The notes under the pieces were generated by a model. That model saw nothing but the letters and a program-made list of their open reading frames with translations, was not told where the DNA came from and did not search any database. DNA of 64,000 nt, taken from positions 472,663-536,662 of the forward strand of contig DFXE01000010.1 of the NCBI GenBank assembly GCA_002381645.1, read 5' to 3'. Of this stretch, positions 23,675-33,172 are shown piece after piece. The stretch is from Bacteroidales bacterium UBA4116 (GTDB lineage Bacteria; Bacteroidota; Bacteroidia; Bacteroidales; Tannerellaceae). The position numbers and the translations under genes are program-made. Within the stretch, counting starts at the first letter, position 1. Each line of letters opens with the position of its first letter.

Positions 23675-26600
23675 TTAGAATTCCACTTTGATATTGATCC
23701 CCATATAACGGATAGAAGGAGAAGCCAGGTCTTCATAGCGCTCTTCATCATCCTTGGTGGTCGGTTTGGCGCCCCCTTTATCCGGATCCGCATATTTATA
23801 CTTTTTGGTCCATAACAGGAGATTCTGACCGACCAGCGCTACGGAAGCCGAATTCATTCCCAATTTATCCGTGAGTGGTTTAGGTACATCATAACTCACA
23901 GATAATTCCCGAAGTTTAAAAAACGTTTCACTTAAATTAAGTTGCGGACCTGTTCTCCAGTAATCTTTTATATAGGTTTCATAAGAGACCACCTGGTCAT
24001 TCGGCACAAATACACGATTATCGGATATGATATTGCCATACGAATCATAGTTTACCGATCCCGAAACGATCTTCACACCTTCGGCCATATACGTTTTATT
24101 TCCGTTTACAACTTCTTCATACCGCCAGGGTGTATCCGAATCGGGATGAGCTCCGGTCTGCCACATGCGGCGGTTCGTTTCCGAATTCGACATACCTCCG
24201 ACACGTCCGTCAAATCCCACAGTCAATACAAATTGTTTATATTTGAAAGAGTTTGTCCATCCCCACACCCAATCCGGATCTTTATATCCAATCCGCGATT
24301 GATAATCACTCAGCTTAGGATATCCATTATAAAGGATCAGGTTTCCATCCGGGTCATGGTCAAACCGGCGGGCTTCGAACGCGTCATATCGGGCTCCTTT
24401 ATAAACCCAGGGTTTATCCGGGCTATACTGTTCATCCAATTTGGCATAATATCTTCTGGAAGAAGACCAGTTAAACACGGTACTCCATGTAAAATCTTTT
24501 GTTTGTACCGGAACCGCGTCCACGAAAAGTTCTACTCCCCGGCGTACGATCTCCTCGTCGGTATTGATCAGTAATTCTTCATAACCCGAGAGAGGAGAGA
24601 TCTTTACCCGGGTTGTATTATTATAGGTCAATTTGTTATAATAGCTTGCATCAAACCTCAGTCTGTTGTTTAAGAAGTGAAGGGATGTTCCAATTTCATA
24701 AGTTCTGTTGGTGATCGGTTTTACATTTCCTCGTTGATATTTAGGATACAAAGCCGAATTCATACCGTTCCATACCGAATTTTTCACTTCATACGCCTGA
24801 TTGATATCATAAATGGCAAGGTCGTTCTTCGACACCGTCCACGAGCCTCTCAGTTTCCAGAAATTCATCCACTCCGGCAAACCGATAAGTTCCGACATGA
24901 TCACACTACCTCCCACAGATGGATAGAAATATGAATTATCGTCTGTAGGAAGCGTAGACGACCAGTCGTTACGGCCGGTAATATCTACGTAAAAAGCGTT
25001 CATATAACCTAAGGATAATTTACCGAATAAACTGTTCACCTGCTTGCGCTCCAGTTTAGTCCGTTCTATTTGGGGGCTTTCGACAGATGCTTTGAGTGAA
25101 TAGAATCCGGGTATCGACAACCCGTTACGTGTTTGTACCCATAGTTCGTTCAACCGGCTGAGATAGATAGAACCTCCAAGCAATCCGTCAATTGTAAACT
25201 GCCCGAAACGTTTTTCCGCCATTAAAATAAAGTCGCTGTTTATCGTATAGGAATAATCGTTGCGTTCCTGATAATATCCTTTATTGGTACCACCCCAGTC
25301 GCGGGTAGAGTTAACACCGATCGGAGCCCGCCGCTGTGTCTGGTTGGAATACAGGTCCATACCCACGCGTGCGAGTGCCTTCATCCAGGGAAATATCTGG
25401 TAATTTACCGAAAACATACCGTTCAGTTTATTATAATCGATGGTGTTTCGCTTCTCATATGCCATCAGGTAAGGGTTATCATACCAGCCTGCGTAATGCC
25501 AGTTTTGCTCTACATCCGGTATGATCCAGTAATCCCGGTACTGCCGAAGATCGTACTCAGGTCCTGTCCAGATCAGTAAATTGTAAATATAACCCTGGTC
25601 ACCATAACCGGTCCCTGCTGTATTGGGAGCGATCTGTTTACTGTAACCCATGGTACCTTCAATAGACAACTTATTATTCAGTTGCATCTCTCCGCCTAAA
25701 GTATAACGGAATTGTTGCCCTTTTGAATTCGGATATTGTCCTTTGTTATATACATACGATAAGGAAGAACGCAAACTGCCGTTTTCACCTTGTTGGGAAA
25801 CACTGACAGTGGTATTACTAATCATACTGAACTCACGAAAATTATCGAAATTGTTTTTCCCTCTCGATGTCAACTCCATATCACGCATTTCTTTTGCGAT
25901 CGGATCCCATTGCGGATACACGCGTCCGATATCGAGTTTATCGCCCCACACTTCGTCGTCGGTATTATATTTTCCGTTGTAACCGGCACTGTAGGAACTC
26001 TGAACCTTTGGTAATGCTAATGTCCCGGCGTTGAACATGTTACTGGTATTGACCGTTACGGAGAAACCTGGCTTACCACCCTTTTTCGTCGTAATCATCA
26101 GGGCGCCGCTACCTCCGCGTGATCCGTACAAAGCAGATGCTGTTGCCCCCTTCAGTACATCAATGCTGAGAATATCATCCGAATTAAGATCACCCAGCGT
26201 TAAAGCGGTAGGTACACCATCCAGGATAATAATAGGGTTTTCACCACGAAGTTTGAGTTGGGGGCTTTCCATAAACTCCGTAGAGTTGAATACTGTTAAA
26301 CCTGAAATACGTCCGGTAAGGCTGGTCGCCAGATTAGCGCCTTTTACTTTTTCAAACTGGTCACCGCCAATCTGTTGTGTAGCATATCCAAGCGCTTTTT
26401 CTGATCGTTTCATACCCAATGCCGTTACCACCAATTCTTCAATCATCAGTGAAGATTCACGCATGGAGATGTTTATTGTCCGCCGGTTTCCGACAACTAT
26501 TTCCTGGTTTTCATATCCTATGTATGAGAATACCAAAACAGCATTTTCACCCGGAACCGAAAGAGTATACTTTCCATCCATATCGGTAATGACACCAGTA

Positions 26601-27049
26601 GATGTTCCTTTTAATAAAACATTTACGCCATATAACGGTTCACCCGTTTCATCTTTTACAACTCCGCTGACAATGATTTGCTGAAGGACTGCGCTTGTTT
26701 TTTTAGTGAGTAGAATATGGCGGTTATCAATAAGATATCCCAGGTCGGTTTGCCTGGTCAGATCATCTAATATTTCAGAAACAGGCCTGTTGTTAGCACT
26801 TACATTGACTCTTTGGCTATTATCAATGTCGCCGTTTTTATAGAAAAACATATAGTCGGTCTGTTTTTCTATTTCTGATACGACATCGTAAATCGTACCG
26901 TTCTGAACATTAATAGAGAGACTATTCTTTTGGGCCTCAACGGATGCAGCAACGCTTAAGATGCCCAGACACATGCAAATAATAGTGTTTCTCATAATTT
27001 TAAGGATTTTTTTACACGTCTTGTGTTTTCGATTTAAGGATAATCGCAT
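23675..27049 (-). CDS. SusC/RagA TonB-dependent transporter with STN domain
   Basis: The protein has 1124 residues. After the signal peptide (ending SVEAQ) come an STN domain (about 45-115, VSEIEKQTDYMFFYKNG), a carboxypeptidase-regulatory-like domain (about 125-210, GVVKDETGEPLYGVNVLLKG), a plug with ALYGSRGGSGALMITTKKG, and a 22-strand barrel. The STN domain passes the transport signal to the FecR anti-sigma encoded upstream, the hallmark of trans-envelope signalling transporters. ATG 27049 is used; Met19 is an alternative. A convergent antisense promoter overlaps the start codon. Confidence 0.94.
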   Translation of the reverse strand: MRLSLNRKHKTCKKILKIMRNTIICMCLGILSVAASVEAQKNSLSINVQNGTIYDVVSEIEKQTDYMFFYKNGDIDNSQRVNVSANNRPVSEILDDLTRQTDLGYLIDNRHILLTKKTSAVLQQIIVSGVVKDETGEPLYGVNVLLKGTSTGVITDMDGKYTLSVPGENAVLVFSYIGYENQEIVVGNRRTINISMRESSLMIEELVVTALGMKRSEKALGYATQQIGGDQFEKVKGANLATSLTGRISGLTVFNSTEFMESPQLKLRGENPIIILDGVPTALTLGDLNSDDILSIDVLKGATASALYGSRGGSGALMITTKKGGKPGFSVTVNTSNMFNAGTLALPKVQSSYSAGYNGKYNTDDEVWGDKLDIGRVYPQWDPIAKEMRDMELTSRGKNNFDNFREFSMISNTTVSVSQQGENGSLRSSLSYVYNKGQYPNSKGQQFRYTLGGEMQLNNKLSIEGTMGYSKQIAPNTAGTGYGDQGYIYNLLIWTGPEYDLRQYRDYWIIPDVEQNWHYAGWYDNPYLMAYEKRNTIDYNKLNGMFSVNYQIFPWMKALARVGMDLYSNQTQRRAPIGVNSTRDWGGTNKGYYQERNDYSYTINSDFILMAEKRFGQFTIDGLLGGSIYLSRLNELWVQTRNGLSIPGFYSLKASVESPQIERTKLERKQVNSLFGKLSLGYMNAFYVDITGRNDWSSTLPTDDNSYFYPSVGGSVIMSELIGLPEWMNFWKLRGSWTVSKNDLAIYDINQAYEVKNSVWNGMNSALYPKYQRGNVKPITNRTYEIGTSLHFLNNRLRFDASYYNKLTYNNTTRVKISPLSGYEELLINTDEEIVRRGVELFVDAVPVQTKDFTWSTVFNWSSSRRYYAKLDEQYSPDKPWVYKGARYDAFEARRFDHDPDGNLILYNGYPKLSDYQSRIGYKDPDWVWGWTNSFKYKQFVLTVGFDGRVGGMSNSETNRRMWQTGAHPDSDTPWRYEEVVNGNKTYMAEGVKIVSGSVNYDSYGNIISDNRVFVPNDQVVSYETYIKDYWRTGPQLNLSETFFKLRELSVSYDVPKPLTDKLGMNSASVALVGQNLLLWTKKYKYADPDKGGAKPTTKDDEERYEDLASPSIRYMGINIKVEF

Positions 27050-27178
27050 AACTTTGTTTTTTTGATAAGTGAGACATACCCTTCCCGGTCGTTGATAGGA
27101 TAGGAAGGGGTGTTAAATGAATTAAAAAGTGATTTTCTTTCAGCCGGACGATGGTGCAAACATTGTCCGGTTTTTTTT
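27049..27178 (+). ncRNA. Candidate cis-antisense sRNA opposite the susC leader (DonS-like arrangement)
   Basis: On the strand opposite susC, a perfect -7 box TAACTTTG (27049-27056) overlaps the susC start codon. A strong intrinsic terminator follows: stem CCGGACGATG (27144-27153) with CATTGTCCGG (27161-27170), then eight T to 27178. The transcript would start near 27063, be about 115 nt, and contain a second hairpin (ACCCTTCC near 27078, GGAAGGGGT near 27104). No gene on the plus strand needs this terminator. In Bacteroides, PULs with ECF sigma/anti-sigma control carry antisense sRNAs such as DonS at this place, where they repress susC. Confidence 0.6.
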
Positions 27179-27236
27179 AAGATATGATTATCATAGGCAT
27201 TTTAATTTAGGGTTATACATACTTTAATTGTAACTT

Positions 27237-28262
27237 TTATTCAATAATAATTTCTTCTCCGTTTATTTTGTAAGTGAATAATCTTTCGAAATTGATAATC
27301 CTCAATACTTCTTCTATTTTCTGATCCAGCCCGAATGTTCCTGTACATTCCATATTTTTTATGGAATCATTGTTGATTTGTATAGTAATACCGTATATCT
27401 TTTCCAGACGGGCAGTGATCATGTACAAAGGTTCTTTCCGGAAGTGGTATAGTTTGTTCACCCACGTCCTGTTCAAATCAATATTTACAGATGAAAGGGC
27501 AAGCTGATTCGTATTTTTATTGAAGAAAACCTGTTGATTGGGTTTAAGAATCGTTTCTTCGCCGGATTCTTCCGTATCTCCGAAAGTCTGCAACTTAATA
27601 CTACCGTCTACCAGTGTAGTTATAGCATAATCGTCACCCGAATAATCCATTACATTGAACCGGGTCCCCAAAACTGTGATAACATGTTTGTCGGTATGAA
27701 CAATAAAAGGAACTTTTTCATGCTTCGCAACATCGAAATAAGCTTCGCCGTCCAGAAATACTTCACGGGTATTTTTGTCGAATTTATCCGGAAACCTGAA
27801 TTTTGAAGAGGCGTTTAATTTGACTGTTGTTCCGTCAGGTAAGGTCATATGACTCATCCGGGGTCCCGACTCAATGTCTAATTCGGTATATTGAATAGCT
27901 TTTTCCGTATTGAACACATGTTGTACCCCTAAAGTTAAAGCCACAAATACCACCGCCACAACCGCATATTTTAAGAGTGAGACCAGCCGCCGGTTCCGGT
28001 GCTGAATCATTTGCTTTTGGCGTCTGGCATCTTCTTCTTTATAAAGCTTGGATAATAACCGTTCTTTACTATTTTTTATTTCTTCCGGGGTAGGATATAA
28101 ATTCCCCTGATGTAAATCATACGTGTTTTTTAATTGGAAGAATAATTTTTTATTCTCCTCACTTTCCTTCACCCATGCCATCAGTATTTTCATCTCATCT
28201 TCGGATATAGTACGCTGAAGAAAGTGTAAAATGATGATCTCTATATTGCTATATTCTTCCAT
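27237..28262 (-). CDS. FecR-family anti-sigma factor
   Basis: The protein has 341 residues from ATG 28262; a TTG five codons earlier is less likely. The N-terminal cytoplasmic helices (about 1-75) bind the sigma factor. One membrane span (LLKYAVVAVVFVALTLGV) follows at about 90-107. The periplasmic FecR domain has SRMSHMTLPDGTTVKLNASSKFRFPDKF-like features (shown here in parts: LPDGTTVKLN, VFLDGEAYFDVAKHE, VIVLGTRFNV-type strand). A C-terminal STN-interacting domain follows (about 265-341). It holds the ECF sigma factor until SusC signals ligand binding. Confidence 0.92.
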   Translation of the reverse strand: MEEYSNIEIIILHFLQRTISEDEMKILMAWVKESEENKKLFFQLKNTYDLHQGNLYPTPEEIKNSKERLLSKLYKEEDARRQKQMIQHRNRRLVSLLKYAVVAVVFVALTLGVQHVFNTEKAIQYTELDIESGPRMSHMTLPDGTTVKLNASSKFRFPDKFDKNTREVFLDGEAYFDVAKHEKVPFIVHTDKHVITVLGTRFNVMDYSGDDYAITTLVDGSIKLQTFGDTEESGEETILKPNQQVFFNKNTNQLALSSVNIDLNRTWVNKLYHFRKEPLYMITARLEKIYGITIQINNDSIKNMECTGTFGLDQKIEEVLRIINFERLFTYKINGEEIIIE

Positions 28263-28358
28263 ATACAAATGATACAACCATGTATTCCATACTACTTAGT
28301 TCACAATTGCATATTTATATTTTTTTCACATTTATAGGTACACCCGAAAGAATGGGAA

Positions 28359-28922
28359 TTATAATGTGTAGATTAAAAACAAACAGAAGGTTAAACCGGT
28401 AATAAACAAGACCAGTGATTTTCGTAAAATCTGAAGGGCATTATAAAGATGGGCTTCAACCGTACGGATAGAAATACCTAATGAATCGGCTATTTCTGAA
28501 TTTTTCTTTTCATCAAAATAGGATAAGCGAAATACTTCCCGGCATTTACCAGGTAATTGCTCTACCGCATGATAAAGATTATCTATTTCTTCCCGGGCTA
28601 TAAGCTGATCATCCGGAGAAGTGGAATTGAGTTCCTCCATCTTTAATTCCATGATCGCTTTATCCAGATACTCCTGACGTACAGATTCGTGTTTCAAATG
28701 ATTAAGGCAGGCATTTTGTACGGCTTTGTAAAGATAACCTGATATCGTATCATCAATAATAAAAAAAGTTTCATCCTTCCATATTTTGAGAAAGAGGTCA
28801 TGCACGATATCTTCCGCTATAGAATAAGAAACAAATTTCCGGGCATAAAAAAGCAAGCCCGGAGCGTGTTTCTCGTAAAGTTGGCTGAATTGGCGGAAGA
28901 TATGTTGGTTTTCTCTCGTCAC
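28359..28922 (-). CDS. ECF RNA polymerase sigma-70 factor (Bacteroidetes family)
   Basis: The protein has 187 residues starting at a GTG (28920-28922), with an in-frame stop just upstream. Region 2 has the LFYARKFVSYSIAEDIVHDLFLKIW segment (given here by its ends LFYARKF and DLFLKIW), and region 4 has EVFRLSYFDEKKNSEIADSL and SIRTVEAHLYNALQILRK. The last 18 residues are hydrophobic, a tail seen in PUL-associated ECF factors. It should recruit polymerase to the susC promoter when freed from the FecR protein. A partial inverted repeat ACGGAATT/AATTCCGT flanks the leader (28921-28979). Confidence 0.92.
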   Translation of the reverse strand: MTRENQHIFRQFSQLYEKHAPGLLFYARKFVSYSIAEDIVHDLFLKIWKDETFFIIDDTISGYLYKAVQNACLNHLKHESVRQEYLDKAIMELKMEELNSTSPDDQLIAREEIDNLYHAVEQLPGKCREVFRLSYFDEKKNSEIADSLGISIRTVEAHLYNALQILRKSLVLFITGLTFCLFLIYTL

Positions 28923-28995
28923 GGAATTTACACTACGTCATATTGGTTACAACTTGACAAATATCGTAAATAATTCCGTATGGGCAAATAACCGG

Positions 28996-31185
28996 TTACA
29001 GCATAAACTTATGCGTTCCGGCAGATATTTTTTTATTTTTTCCTTTAGGGGAAATGATTTCGGCTGAAGTATCTTCAGGAACTGATAACTCAATTTGCAG
29101 GCGGTTACCTGATTTCCGAATTTGAACCGATATTTTGCCGTAATGTGTATCAACCTCCGCTTTCGCTTCGGTAAGACTTCCCATTTGAGGTTGAATTTTA
29201 AATGTTTTGAAACCGGGCGAAGTGGGTTCTATTCCGCAAACTTTCTGGCTTAGCATCGTCAGGGGTCCCCCACTCCATGCATGGTTGATCGTTCCTCCTC
29301 CGAAACCTTCCGCACCTATTCCCCAGCCTTCGAATAAGGTGGTATATGGGTAGGCCATCATTTTGGTATAACGTTCTTTCATTCGTTGTAAGGCAAATTC
29401 CGGTTGATTCATATGGAACAGGGCTTCGAGCACATATTTTTCCATGTAAGGGCTGGCGTGGTATTCTTCTTTCAGCACTTTAACCAGGGCCGGATATTTA
29501 TCTTTGGATGCTAAACCGGATAAAACGGCCATAGCCTGTGCCCTGTCGTCGGTTTCGCCTTTATAACCGGGAGCACGGTAAGCTTTCCCTGTCCAGAACT
29601 TTATATCGAAACATTTACTTATAGTTTCCATCATCCGGGTGATATTTTCCGCATCCTGTTGTTTTCCTAATTGTAATGCAAATGCCTTTTCAGCTTTCAG
29701 GGCCAGGTAATACCAGCAATTGGTTAATACGCCTATATCAACATTTTCTCCCCAGTCGCCCCAACTCCATTCGCCGGAACGTTCAATTACTAATCCGCTT
29801 TTATCTAACTGCCATACATCATGCAGATAGCGGTGCAGGCGGTCGTATATTAGAGGCACAAAGCTACTGTCGGCGCTATAATAATATTGTGTATAAAACC
29901 CATACCATCCTACGGATGCCAGCATTTGCAACGGAAGTTCTTTAAACCAGTTTCCGGCAGGCACAGGCGAGTAAATCGTTCCGTTTTCGCGTTGCCAGTT
30001 CATTAACTCGTGGATACCTTTTACCGCCAGCTTATGGCTTGACGGAGAAAGTGCGTAGAACGTTTCGCCTAATTCATTTACTTCATCGCCCCACCATTGC
30101 GCACGTTCCCTGTCCGGACAGTCCATATAATTATCGCGCATGGTAATGTACAGCGTACGGGCGGAACGTTTCCATAATTCAGTGTAAAAAGGATCGTTAC
30201 AACTGAAAGAACCTGAAAACTCCGCATCATATCCCGTTTCGCGATACTTCATTTCGAGCACTTTTATACCTTCGGGAATGACATACCATACTTCATGCCC
30301 GTTCATCCAGCCGAAACTTTCGTATTCCTGTACACCATCCCGGGTAATATATTCGGCTCTCACATTCTTTTCGCTTCCGCCTTCATAATTATCCGTCTGT
30401 ATTTTTATAACGGCTCCCGCTTTTCCTTCTACCTTCAGGTAAGGGGTCACTTGGCAATTATAGGGAAGTTTACAGTATATTGTATCGCCTGCCGTAGATT
30501 TCCGCATATTGGTATAGGATATTAGACCGCTGTTTTTCCATTGGGGAATGTTGCGTTTAACCAACTCCCCGAATGGGGCATCGCCGGCTTTGGCTATCGG
30601 TACAGCCGGAGGTAAATGTCCTTTGAACGTTGTTTTGTGCCAATCCGGTATTTCCAGCCGGGCATCAAAACGGATATTGCTTTCCGGCAAACGGTAATTC
30701 GGAAATGGGGCTTCGGTATCCTGGTAGGCTTCATAAACGGCGCATCGCCAGCTTTGATCCGACACGATCTCGATATCCCGGCTTACCGCATCAAACAGCA
30801 AAGCGGCCTTACCACTGTTCACATGACTGAAACCATCCTTTCCAAAATGCCACACCAATACGGCTATCGTGTTATCGCCCGCTTTCAGATACGGGGCTAT
30901 ATCCAACTCGTCATAATACGTGTCCCTGGGAGAAGGTCCTCTTTTCAGCCCTCCTTCAAATATGACCATCCGGTCGTTTATCCATAGCCAGTATTTACTG
31001 TCGGCAGCGATCCGGGCGTTCAGTGAATGTGGCACTTTTTCTATTGAAACGTTCTTACGGTAAATAAGCCATGTATTAGTCGAACTCTGGCATCGTTCAG
31101 TATTAATCCACTGTCCTTTCCAATCTGTAGCAAAAGAAGAGAAGGTTGCCAGCATACAAGCGGTTAATATGAGTAGTTTTTTCAT
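28996..31185 (-). CDS. GH78-type alpha-L-rhamnosidase, exported
   Basis: The protein has 729 residues with a signal peptide (MKKLLILTACMLATFSSFA). N-terminal beta-sandwich domains (about 20-330) precede an (alpha/alpha)6 barrel with the GH78 signature DNYMDCPDRERAQWWGDE, which supplies acidic catalytic residues. Later it has the GSGEWSW-like ERSGEWSWGDWGENVD and GFGGGTINHAWSGGPLTML segments. The C-terminus is a beta-sandwich. It removes terminal alpha-L-rhamnose from glycans, glycosides or pectic chains in the periplasm. It lies 14 bases downstream of the second rhamnosidase and directly serves the rha catabolic genes. Confidence 0.88.
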   Translation of the reverse strand: MKKLLILTACMLATFSSFATDWKGQWINTERCQSSTNTWLIYRKNVSIEKVPHSLNARIAADSKYWLWINDRMVIFEGGLKRGPSPRDTYYDELDIAPYLKAGDNTIAVLVWHFGKDGFSHVNSGKAALLFDAVSRDIEIVSDQSWRCAVYEAYQDTEAPFPNYRLPESNIRFDARLEIPDWHKTTFKGHLPPAVPIAKAGDAPFGELVKRNIPQWKNSGLISYTNMRKSTAGDTIYCKLPYNCQVTPYLKVEGKAGAVIKIQTDNYEGGSEKNVRAEYITRDGVQEYESFGWMNGHEVWYVIPEGIKVLEMKYRETGYDAEFSGSFSCNDPFYTELWKRSARTLYITMRDNYMDCPDRERAQWWGDEVNELGETFYALSPSSHKLAVKGIHELMNWQRENGTIYSPVPAGNWFKELPLQMLASVGWYGFYTQYYYSADSSFVPLIYDRLHRYLHDVWQLDKSGLVIERSGEWSWGDWGENVDIGVLTNCWYYLALKAEKAFALQLGKQQDAENITRMMETISKCFDIKFWTGKAYRAPGYKGETDDRAQAMAVLSGLASKDKYPALVKVLKEEYHASPYMEKYVLEALFHMNQPEFALQRMKERYTKMMAYPYTTLFEGWGIGAEGFGGGTINHAWSGGPLTMLSQKVCGIEPTSPGFKTFKIQPQMGSLTEAKAEVDTHYGKISVQIRKSGNRLQIELSVPEDTSAEIISPKGKNKKISAGTHKFML

Positions 31186-31199
31186 CTGTACCTGTATAA

Positions 31200-33047
31200 T
31201 TATTGTATGATTTCCACACCTGCAGGGGCGTTAATAGTGCTTTTTATTTGTCCGTCGGTATCTTTTTCATGACGGATCGATATTATTCCTTTGGGAGTCG
31301 GAAAAGTTCCTTCCACCCATTGCAAATCACCCAGATTAGGTTTGATGCTGACTTTATGGCAACCGGGTTCCAATACCTGTACACCCAGCACGTATTCGCT
31401 TAACCATGCCGTAGGCCCTGACGCCCAGCCGTGGCAAAGGCTATGGCGGAATCCTTTATAACAATAGTCACCATAATCGCCATGTATGTCTTTTTTTCCC
31501 TCCGGCACTATTTCATCTATACGTCCCGAATCGGGAATCCAGTCCATATTAAAGTCTTCCCAGAAAGAGGTGGCTCCTAAATCCAGCATGGCCCCCCAAT
31601 ACCGCCGGATTACATCTAAAGCGCCCTGGTAATTATCAGCCGCGGCCATAGCGCGGAGCATATAATATCCATAAAATGTTGAAAATCCTTTCGCGCCGTT
31701 TACCGATAAATATTTAGCATCAGCTTCTTCCGCCGACATCATACCTGCCAATGCCATAAGCGAAGCAGCTTGTTTGGAACCCGGTGCATCGGGTTCTTTT
31801 CCTGATTCAAGGATGGCCTTTTGTATCTTTTGAGAAGCTTTTTGTGCACGCTTTGCTGTTTTTCCACATTCTTTTGCCAGTTCGAAATCTCCTAATACCG
31901 CGCTTAGCTCCTCACCTGCTTTGAGCGCCATTATCATTAAGGCTTGCAATCCGGCATCTATAGCTTCTTTATTTTCGCTGGAAGGCCAGTCGAGGAAGCG
32001 GTTTCCGTCTAACTTCTCCCGGCCGTCTTTATCAATCTTGCTGATAAGATGACGAAGAAGTTCCGACAAATAGGGTTGTTGTTTCTGAAGATAAGCCAGG
32101 TTTCCCTGATAGTAATACCAATCGCGATGAATCAGCACCCACCAGATCGAATAAGAGCTGATACCGTTCATCCATCCGGGTAAAGGAGTGATGTCGCGTA
32201 TTAAATCAAGGCTTTTCGGCACACACTCGTTGTATCCGAAAACAGTATTTACAGTCATTATTTCCGGATGAAGATCACCCACCCATACCAGGCGGTCGCG
32301 TTTGATACCATCCCACAGGTAATCCTGCATATTCAGGTGAACTGTATAGGCTCCGGTTTGCCAGATGCGGTTCAGGCGTTCATCATTACAACGGAATGAA
32401 CCTTTATAGGGAATATCACGATACGAATAAATGGCGCGGACTTCTTTCAGGTGTAATTCAGTTGATTTGCTTACTAAATCTATGCGTGCGAAACGGAAAC
32501 CGGAATTACCTACTTCCGTGACGCCCAGCCAGGGAAGGCTTATGGTAAAGTCACGCATGGCATGGTCGTTAGTAGCTCCTTTTTCGCCAATATCGCTCAT
32601 GGCTTCACTAACCGATTCTCCAAAACGTACACGTATTTCCACCGGTTTCTGTGACGAAGGCATCCCTGTTACGATCTGAATACCCCCCTGTAATTCCCTG
32701 CCGAAATCCAATAAAATAGCAGGTGTGGCGGTTTCCGTACTTTTCATCACACATATGCGGTTGTTCGCAAGATCCGACTGGCCGTTACCCGGCAATAAAA
32801 GATAATCGGCATTTTTGATGGAATCCTCCCCTTGTTGCCATACAATGCGTACAGGTGAAAGGTATTCCCTGACTCTCCTGTCGCGCTGTTGGGCGTTTAA
32901 AGAAGTAAATGAACTCAATAGACTCAGCAGGATGAATAACTCAATAACTGAATGACTCAGTAACTGAATAATTGAATAACTGAATAAATTCAATTGGGAT
33001 GTAATTGATGCTTTATTATAATAAATTTTTAATCTGATAAATTCCAT
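31200..33047 (-). CDS. GH78-type alpha-L-rhamnosidase, second copy
   Basis: The protein has 615 residues. The catalytic barrel contains LNMQDYLWDGIKRDRLVWVGD and the late HSLCHGWASGPTAWLSEYVLG segment, the pattern of GH78-like rhamnosidases. It is shorter than its neighbour at the N-terminus. The predicted signal peptide (hydrophobic run SHSVIELFILLSLLSSFTS, then NAQ) is unusual: its coding sequence is a degenerate TTATTGAGT-type repeat. The only in-frame ATG before it is at 33047, giving a long N-terminal tail of about 30 residues before the hydrophobic core. Different linkage specificity from the downstream enzyme is likely but unknown. Confidence 0.82.
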   Translation of the reverse strand: MEFIRLKIYYNKASITSQLNLFSYSIIQLLSHSVIELFILLSLLSSFTSLNAQQRDRRVREYLSPVRIVWQQGEDSIKNADYLLLPGNGQSDLANNRICVMKSTETATPAILLDFGRELQGGIQIVTGMPSSQKPVEIRVRFGESVSEAMSDIGEKGATNDHAMRDFTISLPWLGVTEVGNSGFRFARIDLVSKSTELHLKEVRAIYSYRDIPYKGSFRCNDERLNRIWQTGAYTVHLNMQDYLWDGIKRDRLVWVGDLHPEIMTVNTVFGYNECVPKSLDLIRDITPLPGWMNGISSYSIWWVLIHRDWYYYQGNLAYLQKQQPYLSELLRHLISKIDKDGREKLDGNRFLDWPSSENKEAIDAGLQALMIMALKAGEELSAVLGDFELAKECGKTAKRAQKASQKIQKAILESGKEPDAPGSKQAASLMALAGMMSAEEADAKYLSVNGAKGFSTFYGYYMLRAMAAADNYQGALDVIRRYWGAMLDLGATSFWEDFNMDWIPDSGRIDEIVPEGKKDIHGDYGDYCYKGFRHSLCHGWASGPTAWLSEYVLGVQVLEPGCHKVSIKPNLGDLQWVEGTFPTPKGIISIRHEKDTDGQIKSTINAPAGVEIIQ

Positions 33048-33172
33048 AAAGTTTACAATTTTATTAAGTTATCCAATTATTGAGTCATTGGTTAGTTGAA
33101 TTATTCTGTTACTCTGTTAATGAGTTATTGAGTCATTCTGTTAATGAATTATTGAATTACTCAGTTATTAAA
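32937..33172. repeat. Inverted pair of degenerate TTATTGAGT-type repeat arrays
   Basis: Left array (32937-32997): short units such as CTCAATAACTGAA run into the rhamnosidase signal-peptide codons. Right array (33070-33172): units such as TTATTGAGTCATTCTG in the reverse orientation, filling the gap to rhaD and overlapping its last codons. The spacer of about 70 bases contains the rhamnosidase start codon. Confidence 0.7.

Noticed and set aside
23942..26684. Long plus-strand frames opposite susC (up to 217 codons)
   Set aside because: They are antisense shadows of the beta-barrel codons and have no recognisable domains or promoters.
32937..33172. CRISPR array
   Set aside because: The repeats are short, degenerate and contiguous without regular spacers, and no cas genes are present.
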